From: Tritrichomonas musculus
Lineage: Eukaryota > Parabasalia > Tritrichomonadida > Tritrichomonadidae
Length of the DNA: 64,000 bases
Assembly (NCBI GenBank): GCA_039105265.1
Contig: JAPFFF010000057.1
Coordinates: forward strand, 186,001-250,000
Reading direction: 5' to 3'
Position numbers and translations under genes: made by a program. Below, one piece after another: positions 19,887 through 29,301 of this stretch. The notes beneath the pieces are model-generated. The model was not told the DNA's origin, did no database searches, and saw nothing but the letters and a program-made list of their open reading frames with translations. Every line of letters starts with the position of its first letter. Within the stretch, counting starts at the first letter, position 1.

Positions 19887-22800
19887 ATGGTGGAGCTTAA
19901 ATTTCTACATTTTTTATATCCTTTATATAAAACAATTCATGTTTACTGCCCTTTTCTTCCATATTTTCAATGGGGAATTGTGATGTTTGTATTTTTACAG
20001 TTTGTTCTCTTAGAATTATATATTAAAAAGCCATCTGAGTATTTTACAGGTGATAGGGAGCAAAGACTCTTTCATTACACTCAATCCTTTTTTTATTTTC
20101 TACCTTGGCTTTTTGGTTCAATCACCATGGAATATGATTCATGGATATGGCTCTGTTTTAATATATTATTCATAATTTATACGATTATTTTAGCAATATT
20201 ATGCCATAAAAAGGCCAATATTCCGCATTTTTTCCTTATTTGGTGTCGTTTATATCCACAACTTATTGTTCCAATAATGACAATTCCGCTTGTGTTTAGA
20301 ATTTCATATGTTATCGAATGTTTATTACATAATACACCCAAATACAACGTTGATGCTTTAATTTTATACATAGTAAATTTACTAATATTTATATTTACAC
20401 AAATGATATCTTCAATTTTCTTACTTCCTTATTTTTTTGTCTCAAGATCAGTTTTAGATGTTTATGATGGCAAATCACACGTTACACTTTACTTAATACA
20501 GATTTTATACAGTATATCAATCATTTTATTACCAATTTGGCGCCAAATTGAATATCAAGGTCTAATAACCATTGTTCATTTCTTTTTCCTGTTTATTCTT
20601 CTTTATTATAGGATGTTAACAACAGTGCATGTTTCATTATATGGCCAATTTTTTGAATTAGCTCCACTTTTTTCTCTTCCTTTCATGATTCTGATGCATC
20701 TTTATGGCCCTTCGCATTGGCTTTATTTTGCCATTTTATTATTTGCCATTCAAATTCTTTTTACTGCTTTAATGCTGGTTACTCGTAAAACTTTGAAAAA
20801 CTCGGCTTTTCGAGTGTTTAGTGGATTCATTTATTACGATCCAACGATGGCAAATATGCCAGGTTTTCTCTTATTGAAGTTGAGTTCTTCAATTAGATTG
20901 ATAGCAAAATATAACTCAGATCCATCTGTTTTGAATCGATTTCTTGAATATCAAAGAAAAAGGCATTTGAGAACATCATCCTTTATTGAAATTTGTAGGT
21001 TTTTGTCTTTGTTTCCTGAGTATCGAAGATTGATGTATGAACAAATAAGTGTTTATTCAACAAAGTCAATTCATAATCATTTTATTCTTCACATGTTTGG
21101 CCATATTCTTGAAGCAATCAATTCTTCATTATTACCTAAAGAAAATGAAGATCAACTTGAACTTTATTATAAGAGTATCATTTGTCATTCCTATCTTTAT
21201 TGGAATGCAAGAAAAAACAAGAAGTTCTTTAGAGCTTTTTTTGAAAGTTTTTCATGTGCTTATTTGATTCATGAATTAAAAAGATTAATTGGCGGTTTAA
21301 TGTACCTGTATCCTTTTAATCCAAACCTGCATAAGTATTATGCTGAAGTGCTTCTTAATATTGATGGTAAGTTTGATGGATATAAAAAAGAACTTATGTT
21401 TAGTGATCAATTAAAGAAAGATCATTCATTATATTTTGATCCTCTTTTTCATAAAATGGCCTTACAGAATCCAAAGATACTTCAATATTGTAGATCTGGC
21501 ATATCAATCAATAATTCATGTTCTTCATCTGAGTTATATTCTGTATACTCAACGTCAATGTTTAAAAAGAATAAAAAGAAATCCAAATCTAAAAGTAAAG
21601 ACAAAGATAAGACAAAAAGCATTGCTTCCAAAATTATACGCTCCAAAAGAAAGATTCCTTATATGCATATCTTTCATTACATTCTTCCATCAATATTTGC
21701 CCTTACATTTGTAATTTATTCAAATTCGATTAATAATAAGATCATTAGTAAATCCAAAAAAGTGTTCGATTCAATGGATTCTGTTCAAAAATCATATTAC
21801 AGCATTGTATCATCAATGATCTTTATTTTATCAATGAGAAATTATACTTTTCCTAGTTTAAAAAATGAAGCTGAGTGTCAAAGAGCATTTTCTTTAATAA
21901 CTTTTCGTGTTCGAGAATATTATTCAAATTCACCTTTTATTTCAGGTATTGGCGATTCAATTATTGTCATTGCATTTCATGAGCTGACTAATTTGGCATT
22001 GAAATCAAATAATGTTTGTTACATTGTGCAAAATATGATACCATATATACAAGATAATATCCATAATCACTTTGCCTTTGTTTATCAAGACAATCAAAAA
22101 TACTTGGATTATTTTGAAAACGTTTTTAAAAGTGAAAAGCTACTCTTAAGTTTCAATACGTTTGTTTTTCATGGATCTATTTTTATTATTATCTTTTTAA
22201 TCATTTATTTCGTTAGTACTTGCATTACATTGAATGTAATCATGGGTGATAATGAAAATGTAATTAATTATCTGTCCTCTGATAAAAGATTATCTCTCGT
22301 TTTCCAGAATCCTGAATCAAGAGATAATTTGTGGCGTTTCACTAGTGGCATTGATTTATCTGCAAATTATTCTGACTCAACATTGCATTTTGAATATGAA
22401 TCAGAAATGGAAACTACTTCACATTTCACTTCATCACCAATGTTTGAAAAGGATAATTCATATCATAGTCCAAATAACAAATATGCAAGAAGCACTGTAC
22501 AATTAATTAAGCAATCCTCGGACTCACCATCAGCAATTTTGTCTAAAAACTCAGACGGTTATGATACTGATTTTAATGATAATAATAAGAAAAGGATGAG
22601 AATTTCAAATTCTTCTTTAAGTGGAAGTGTGACAAGTATCAGGCGAGATTCAAAAGTTTTTATTCCAAAGAGTCAAATGATGCTTGCTAAAAGTAATGAT
22701 GATAATGTTGATTCAAATTCAAATGCTATTGAAGTTATTATTACATCATCGAATTTGAAAAGCACAGAATCTGATGTACAATCGAGTCCTATTTTGCTAA

Positions 22801-24812
22801 GTTCTGTTGAATCAAACAAGCCTGTTTTTAGTTTAGAAGAGAAGAATGGTTTTATTGAAAATTGCAAAAAACAAACATGGAAGTATTCTTTATATTCCAT
22901 AATTATAACAATTCTTTTTCCATGGATTATTGTTTATTTTCTGATTTTGATTAGTTATTTCCCGTTGACAGATCGAAGAAAGTATGAATTTTTAAATGGT
23001 AGAAAAAAGTATTTGATTGCCAGAGATTACAACAATGCATTATTATTATTGAGAGAGGGATTGAAACTTTTTTATTCTGATGAATGCAATGTTTCTGCTT
23101 TAATTTATGTAAACAACATTTTTTTGGATAATTTAACTAGCCTTTCAAATCTGTATTTGGCTACTCAATGCTTCTATTTTGATGGAACCCACTGCTTCTC
23201 TGTCCATTCTATTGTTCAGAATCTAATTAATAATGATTATACTCAATACTACTTAGAATATTTTGTTTTGCCAATGCTTATGAATTTCACTGAGATTGCT
23301 CTAAAAGATATGTTTTTAGAAACAAATGAAAATATATTTGGACAAGCATCCTCAGGAAGTCCTTTTATTGCCATTGTTGTTATTAGTGGCTTATTATTTA
23401 TACTTCTTGGATTTGTAAATTCAAAAGAATTAATGAAAGGACTTAATTCATTATTCCACTTTCCTGGAAAGGACACTCAATTCACACCATTAAATTCGAC
23501 TGAATCCAATCCAAAAATCGAAATTGAAAATGACAAAGCCAAATCAAACATTCCTATCCAAATTGACAGCCATAATAATGATAACAACAATAACAATAAC
23601 AATAACAATAATGACAATAACAATAACAGTAATAACAACAACAATAACAGTAATAACAACAATAACAATAACAATAATGACAATAACAATAATAGCAATA
23701 ATAACAATAACAATAACATTGATAATAATAATAATAACAATAGCAATAATAACAATAACAATAATAACAATAACAATAATAACAATAACAATAATAACAA
23801 TAGCAATAACAATAATAACAATAGCAATAACAATAATAACAATAGCAATAATAATGAATATGTTAATGGGAAAAGAAGAAAAAGCATAATTTCACAAAAT
23901 ATATTTAATTTTGGTGCAAATGAAGGGAATGAGCAAGCTATTAAATTCCCAACAAATGTCATGATTATTACTTCTCTCACAGATACAGATGAAATTTATT
24001 CAATTTCAGATACCTGTATTCAAGTTATCAACAAGAAGCCATCTGAGCTGATTTGTCGCAAGTTTTCTCGAATCTTCAAGCTTTTGAAAAAGAAAGACAA
24101 TTTTGAAATGCGTGAATATAATGGAAAAACGTTTATTTCAAAAACACAAACGATAGGGAAATTGTCAAAAACAGTTTTAATTGAAGCTTCAAAAATTGAA
24201 TTCAAGAACAAAACGACGAATGTCATACAAAAGATGATCAATTTCATGCCGATATATTTTGTGAAGCCATTTTCGGATGAATTCATCAATTATTTTCATT
24301 TCGATCGAAGTGTCTTAATCTTCATTCACATTGAATCAAAAGCTCCACAAATTGAGAACTTTTTTACGGTTATAAATCGGTTAGATCAATCTTTTTCTAA
24401 CATTGAATTTATCCGTTCAAATGGATCAATTTTGACTTTCATATGCAAAGAAATTGACAACTTGGAGATCATTCTTTTCTTGCGTGATTTAATTCAAAGC
24501 AGCGAAGAGAGCTGCAAAAGACAGATGAATAATTGTGCATTAAAATCTGTTTTTCTAGATTTTATTGATGAATTAAATGTTCAAATTATTGAGGGTGACC
24601 TTGAACCTGAAACTTTCTTTGAAGAAAAAGAATTTTATGAGTCTGAAGCAAAAGTTTTTTATGTGGATGACCATTGCATTGGATGCAATGATGAGATGTT
24701 TTCAATGATCAGTTCAATGCTGAAACTAGAAGTATTAATCTCAAGACATCAGATTAATCAAATACCATTCAATAATTTCAAAAATGAAATTGAAAAAAAT
24801 AATTTTAATTAA
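19887..24812 (+). CDS. large polytopic membrane protein, possible degenerate cyclase
   Basis: 1641 residues, ATG start. The N-terminal 330 residues hold about eight or nine hydrophobic spans (for example WGIVMFVFLQFVLLELYI). Further single spans lie near 605-625 (YILPSIFALTFVIY), 765-790 (FIIIFLIIYFVSTCITLNVI), 1000-1025 (IIITILFPWIIVYFLILIS) and 1150-1170. A Lys-rich patch sits near 560-590, and an Asn tract (with Ser, Asp, Ile) at about 1228-1325. The C-terminal 320 residues are soluble. An opening block could be PAS-like (MIITSLTDTDEIYSISDTCI). Next comes MINFMPIYFVKPF and a beta-alpha domain laid out like the class III nucleotidyl cyclases found at the end of trichomonad membrane proteins, but the metal-binding aspartates are not recognisable. 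Inference: a sensor related to those cyclases that has lost catalysis. The family call rests on layout, not on a motif. Confidence 0.7.
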   Translation: MVELKFLHFLYPLYKTIHVYCPFLPYFQWGIVMFVFLQFVLLELYIKKPSEYFTGDREQRLFHYTQSFFYFLPWLFGSITMEYDSWIWLCFNILFIIYTIILAILCHKKANIPHFFLIWCRLYPQLIVPIMTIPLVFRISYVIECLLHNTPKYNVDALILYIVNLLIFIFTQMISSIFLLPYFFVSRSVLDVYDGKSHVTLYLIQILYSISIILLPIWRQIEYQGLITIVHFFFLFILLYYRMLTTVHVSLYGQFFELAPLFSLPFMILMHLYGPSHWLYFAILLFAIQILFTALMLVTRKTLKNSAFRVFSGFIYYDPTMANMPGFLLLKLSSSIRLIAKYNSDPSVLNRFLEYQRKRHLRTSSFIEICRFLSLFPEYRRLMYEQISVYSTKSIHNHFILHMFGHILEAINSSLLPKENEDQLELYYKSIICHSYLYWNARKNKKFFRAFFESFSCAYLIHELKRLIGGLMYLYPFNPNLHKYYAEVLLNIDGKFDGYKKELMFSDQLKKDHSLYFDPLFHKMALQNPKILQYCRSGISINNSCSSSELYSVYSTSMFKKNKKKSKSKSKDKDKTKSIASKIIRSKRKIPYMHIFHYILPSIFALTFVIYSNSINNKIISKSKKVFDSMDSVQKSYYSIVSSMIFILSMRNYTFPSLKNEAECQRAFSLITFRVREYYSNSPFISGIGDSIIVIAFHELTNLALKSNNVCYIVQNMIPYIQDNIHNHFAFVYQDNQKYLDYFENVFKSEKLLLSFNTFVFHGSIFIIIFLIIYFVSTCITLNVIMGDNENVINYLSSDKRLSLVFQNPESRDNLWRFTSGIDLSANYSDSTLHFEYESEMETTSHFTSSPMFEKDNSYHSPNNKYARSTVQLIKQSSDSPSAILSKNSDGYDTDFNDNNKKRMRISNSSLSGSVTSIRRDSKVFIPKSQMMLAKSNDDNVDSNSNAIEVIITSSNLKSTESDVQSSPILLSSVESNKPVFSLEEKNGFIENCKKQTWKYSLYSIIITILFPWIIVYFLILISYFPLTDRRKYEFLNGRKKYLIARDYNNALLLLREGLKLFYSDECNVSALIYVNNIFLDNLTSLSNLYLATQCFYFDGTHCFSVHSIVQNLINNDYTQYYLEYFVLPMLMNFTEIALKDMFLETNENIFGQASSGSPFIAIVVISGLLFILLGFVNSKELMKGLNSLFHFPGKDTQFTPLNSTESNPKIEIENDKAKSNIPIQIDSHNNDNNNNNNNNNNDNNNNSNNNNNNSNNNNNNNNNDNNNNSNNNNNNNIDNNNNNNSNNNNNNNNNNNNNNNNNNNSNNNNNNSNNNNNNSNNNEYVNGKRRKSIISQNIFNFGANEGNEQAIKFPTNVMIITSLTDTDEIYSISDTCIQVINKKPSELICRKFSRIFKLLKKKDNFEMREYNGKTFISKTQTIGKLSKTVLIEASKIEFKNKTTNVIQKMINFMPIYFVKPFSDEFINYFHFDRSVLIFIHIESKAPQIENFFTVINRLDQSFSNIEFIRSNGSILTFICKEIDNLEIILFLRDLIQSSEESCKRQMNNCALKSVFLDFIDELNVQIIEGDLEPETFFEEKEFYESEAKVFYVDDHCIGCNDEMFSMISSMLKLEVLISRHQINQIPFNNFKNEIEKNNFN
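23570..23862 (+). repeat. AAT/AAC trinucleotide tract coding for poly-Asn
   Basis: About 290 bases made of AAT, AAC, AGT/AGC and GAT codons. In frame it gives long Asn runs broken by Ser, Asp and a single Ile. On the minus strand it reads as poly-Leu. Mixed AAT/AAC codons suggest an old tract rather than very recent expansion. It separates the last membrane span from the soluble C-terminal domain of the large membrane protein. Confidence 0.9.
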
Positions 24813-25585
24813 TGCGTTTTTAATTATTGTATTTTATAGAATAAATAAATACTCTAAAAAAAATTTATTATAATTCTTTATAATCATAAATTTTGATAGC
24901 CAAGTCCTTATGCTCTTGTTTTTCGTGAAAAAATGTAATATTAAATCTTCGTATTAAAAATCGGCGAGCTTTAAAGTTTTCTTTAAAAACTAATAGTAAG
25001 ATATTATAATACGAAGATTTATAGAATGTACTTGTGACAGAGTTATTAAAGGTTTAATTTTTTTTAAACAAATTAGAATACTCTACAGCTAATTATGTTT
25101 TGAAATTGATTAAAAAGTTTTATTAACTATTTGTGAATGCCAATACCAATTGCAACTCACTTATTTTCAATCAAAATAAATTTCAATAATTTATGTCTAA
25201 TGATAAATAAAATAAAACACTTTATCTATGCAATATTTCGTATATATAGCTTCTAAATTTATGATTTTTAGTAAATTTGGCTTAATTGCTGCAAAATATC
25301 CATTTTTAAAGTCTTTTTCTTGTTGAAATTATTTTTAAAAGATGAATGAAATTTCATGATGTAAAGATAAACGAATTTCATTATATATATATATATTTAC
25401 TTATGCTCCGTTATACTTACTATTCTTTTATTTATTTTATTCATTTATCTTATTTATTGGTTGAAAAAATCATTTTTCGGAAAGTATTCAATTTATTGAG
25501 GCAATTATTTTAATTTATTTTGGCTTTTTAAATCCATTTTCAAAAATTTGAGAAGTATGAAAAATCTATTTTAAGTTTGAAGAAA
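24813..25585. other. intergenic with a perfect 15-bp inverted repeat
   Basis: About 770 bases. TAAATCTTCGTATTA at 24942-24956 and its exact reverse complement at 25007-25021 enclose 50 bases (a GCGAGC-containing loop). This is unusually GC-containing for the area. The rest is A/T-rich with a short (AT)n run at about 25385-25396. No gene seen. Confidence 0.5.
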
Positions 25586-28274
25586 ATGGAAGTTCAAGAA
25601 TATTTTGTCCAAAGAAAAAACATTCATAATGCGATTCTTAGTTTTATTGATTCTGTACAAAATAATGACGATAATTTCCAATTTTTTGTAAATATTTTTG
25701 AAAGGCAAAAGATTGGCGATAATGGTAACGAGTTAGAAAAATTAATTTGTCTAATATTAAATATATGCAAAAATCACCATCGGCAACCCAATTTTTATAA
25801 CAAAATTGATCAATTTTTTATATCTTTAAAAGGAAGCATGAAGCAAACTTTATCAAATTCACAAATTTTCAATGCATGCAAAGGTAACAAACGAATACTT
25901 CTTTTTCTTATTAAAAATCAAATGATAACTCTAAATAAATTCATTATTAATTACCTGTTAAAAAGTGACAATTGTCACTTTTTTTCCACAGAAATAATTC
26001 CTATGATTGATGATGAACAAAAAGAAAAAATTGAGCATGAATTATCATTACTTGATCCTCAAATATTAGAACATTTTGAAGAAAAACGTTTCAAAGGTGA
26101 AAATGATTCATATATTTGTGAATTGATTCAAAAAGATTCAATAGAAGATTTTGTTACATATGTAAATCAAACAAATTTGTCACTTTTTAAAGAAATTGAA
26201 TCATCAATATATGAAACGAATTCATTTTTAATTAATAAAAGTCCAACGTTGATTGAATATTCCGCTTTCTTTGGATCGATTCAAATCATTCAATTTTTAC
26301 GATTTAATAACATTGAATTCACTCCTTCTCTGTGGCTTTATGCTATTCATTCAAATAATGCTGAATTGATTCATCTTCTTGAAGAGAATAAAATCCATCC
26401 AGAAGATGAAACATATTATGAATGTTTTGTAGAATCAATCAAATGTCATCACAATGAAATAGCAAATTACATTCTTAACAATTATTGTCAAAATATTGAT
26501 GTGAAAAGAATTTATGAATTATGTTTTCGTTATGTCAATTATGCATTTATTCCTGAAGATTTCAATGTTTTGTATGTTTTCCATTTTTCTTGTAAATATA
26601 ATTTTTGTAAACTTGTTGATCTTCTTTTGAAAAATGACAGTTTTGACATAAATGAAAAAATAATTCCACACCAAAAAAAAATTTAATGAAGTTTTTGCAT
26701 CAATATTCTTCATACAATTCATTATTTAATGTTTTTAATGATATTTTTAAAATATTTTTATTAATGAAATTAATAAATTATTGTTTAAAATGGAATTTAA
26801 ATGAATTTAACGAGATTCAATCATATTAATTAATGTTTCAGCATTACATCTTGCAGCAAAAGAAAACAATTTAGAAATCATTGATCTTTTATTATCACAG
26901 CCAGAAATAGAAATTTGTGACAAATGCTTCAAAGATTGTGTAAAATTAAACAAGCTCATAATCTCATCTTCAATCACAAAAATTGGTGAATTAGCTTTTA
27001 AAAATTGTAAATCAATGAATGAAATAATAATTCCATCATCTATAAAAGAAATTGGATCAAGTTGTTTTGATGGATGTTCATCACTTACACAGATAAAAAT
27101 TCCTTCTTCTGTGTCTTCAATCAAGGAATGTTGCTTTAAAGGATGCTCATCACTTGAAGAATTAATCATTCCATCTTCAGTTACTGTTATTGGTGAATCT
27201 TCTTTTGAAAACTGTAAATCATTGAAACAAATAAACATTCCACAATCAGTCCAATCAATTGGAAGTTTTGCTTTCAATAAATGCACATCATTGATAGAAA
27301 TAACAATTCCTTCTTCTGTAAATGAAATTGGAACTTGGTGTTTTTCTGGATGTTCTTTATTGAAGCAAGTTGAAATTCTTTCTTTGGTGTCAGAAATTCC
27401 ACAATATGTTTTCAATAACTGTACATCACTCACAGAGATTTCACTTCCAATTTCAGTAAAGAAAATTGGAAGTAATGCATTTAAAGGATGTGAATCACTT
27501 GAAAGAATTTCATTACCACAATTGATAACAGAAATTGACGATTGTTGTTTTAAGGGATGTTCATCATTAAAGCAAATAACAATTCCATCGACCGTTATTT
27601 CAATTGGATCAAGTGCATTTGATCAATGTTGTTTGCTAGATAACGTTATTATTCCAACATCAATTACCGTAATTGAACCAAAAACTTTTGCACATTGTTC
27701 ATCACTCACGAATGTTACAATTCCATCATCAGTTACTGAGATTGGAGAAAATGCATTCAGTGGATGTTCTTCATTATTAAATGTTAGTATTCCAAGCTCA
27801 GTTGTAACAATTAGATGGGGAGCTTTTTCTTTTTGTTCTCTGCTTGACAATATAAATATTCCTTCTTCTGTAGTTGAAATTGATTATTCATGCTTTTATA
27901 ATTGTTCTTCTTTAACTCAAATATCAATTCCAAATTCAATAACAAAAATTTGTGATTATGCTTTTTTTGGTTGCACCGCACTTAAAGAAATTGTTCTGTC
28001 CAATTCCTTAAAAATAATAGGAATGTTCTCTTTTTCAGAATGCTCTTCTTTGTCAATATTACAAATTCCTTCTTCTGTTACCGAGATTGGCTCGTCTGCT
28101 TTTAGTGGATGCACATCACTGACAGAAATTGTCATTCCTTCTTCTGTAATTTATATTGGACCGTGCTCTTTTAGTGGTTGTCCATTATTGAAACAAATAA
28201 CCGTTCCTACATATTTAAATACAAAAATGATTGGAATTGGATTCAAAACAAATATTATAAGAAAGAATATATAA
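25586..28274 (+). pseudogene. ankyrin (DUF3447)-BspA leucine-rich repeat gene, frame broken
   Basis: The architecture matches the intact gene at 43130-45397. From the ATG at 25586 (MEVQEYFVQ) come about 366 codons: a helical N-terminal region, the block FKGENDSYICELIQKDSIEDFV, the ankyrin-like DUF3447 region (IEYSAFFGSIQIIQFL, SIKCHHNEIANYIL) and the stop at 26684-26686, right after an A run (26677-26685). Skipping one base there keeps the frame open to about 26828. From about 26832 the sequence resumes in coding form (ALHLAAKENNLEIIDLLLSQ) and runs without a break to 28274 as about 19 BspA/TpLRR units of 23 residues (TEIGENAFSGCSSLLNVSIP type). There is no signal peptide, so this BspA repeat would be cytosolic. 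A/T-run slippage, decay, or an unrecognised intron of about 140 bases could explain the interruption. I see no canonical trichomonad splice signals there. Confidence 0.75.
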
Positions 28275-29301
28275 TTGAATAATTACAGATTCGTCTTAAA
28301 AATTGACGGTTCAATGAATGAATTCAAATATATGTTAGTCTTTGTCACAAAGAACCGTCTGCCCGTGCAAAAATACGTTGGCACTTTTCGGGCAGCCCTT
28401 TTTTGCCCGGTTATCTATCGTCGGGCAGTGCACAAAAATTGCCCGAAAGTTTTAAAAGTTCATAGTACTATTTAAATTTTTCTAATGATGTTTTTCAAAA
28501 ATAAATTATTTTTTGATTAATTAATACTTATTTTATGATTAATCATATGATTTTTATGTATGAATTATTATTATAATTAAATTATAATAAATGTCAATTT
28601 AGGGCAAATTTAAGGTGGTTCTACATAATAGCTTTATCAATCTTTCTTAAAAATTTTTATTGATGTCATCTTTGAAAAATAACAATATTCTTTAGATTTT
28701 GCTGAAAAAGTTGGTGAGAAGATGGCTGCTATTCCCAATGCATTAATGACAAAAGACAATACTTATAATCACTTATTTTTGCATTAAATATACTTACGAG
28801 AATGAGAAAATTAATAACTTTGCAATGATGTTAACCCAAAAAAATATTATTCCAAGGTCATTCTTGGTGATTTATGGTCAAATTTTGTACACCATGATCA
28901 TCTTTTTTGATTTCATAATTTTATATAGTCAAATCTACATGAGTAATCTATTATAGATGATATAAAGTTTGTCCATTAATTGGAAAGTGATGTGAAATTA
29001 ATAAAATTTGACACTAGCATTTTCTACTCTTATTCCAAATGCTGAATTGATTACTAACATTGTTGATTCTTTTTGTCAGTCACTTTTAATTAGATTTACC
29101 TATCATAAGGTGAAAAAAAATATTTAAGTTCACTTTCCATTTATTGACCAAACTTTATGTTTCTGAATTAAAAGAATTTCAAGAAAAGAATAAAAATGAA
29201 TAGCAATTTTATTATTAATAAATACAAATAGGTTAACATTATTGAGTTTATTAATTCATTTGGCACATTATTGGCGTATTCAATTGGATTTTTGAATATC
29301 A
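28275..29301. other. intergenic with GCCCG repeats and eroded coding traces
   Basis: About 1 kb between the BspA gene and the kinase gene on the other strand. It begins with the GC-rich inverted-repeat cluster listed separately. From about 28690 to 29060 short open pieces (FAEKVGEKMAAIPNALMTKD; LESDVKLIKFDTS) look like remains of a gene, but there are too many stops to say which. The rest is AT-rich. Confidence 0.4.
28355..28450. repeat. cluster of five alternating GCCCG/CGGGC motifs
   Basis: GCCCG at 28361, CGGGC at 28389, GCCCG at 28405, CGGGC at 28422 and GCCCG at 28441 alternate in direction with T- or A-runs beside them (CTGCCCGTGCAAAA against its near complement GCACTTTTCGGGCAG; TTTTTTGCCCG against CGGGCAGTGCACAAAAA). 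They can fold into two or three short hairpins. In DNA this AT-rich such a cluster stands out. It could be the end of a mobile element, a structured RNA, or a protein-binding array. Confidence 0.55.

Noticed and set aside
23477-23980. Minus-strand poly-Leu frame across the Asn tract
   Set aside because: It is the reverse reading of an AAT/AAC tract inside a clearly longer membrane-protein gene.
26690-26830. A confident intron call in the ankyrin-BspA gene
   Set aside because: No canonical trichomonad donor or branch/acceptor motif, and an A run next to the break offers a simpler cause.
28275-28475. 66-codon frame directly after the BspA gene
   Set aside because: Its odd composition comes from the GCCCG/CGGGC inverted repeats; no sign of a protein.
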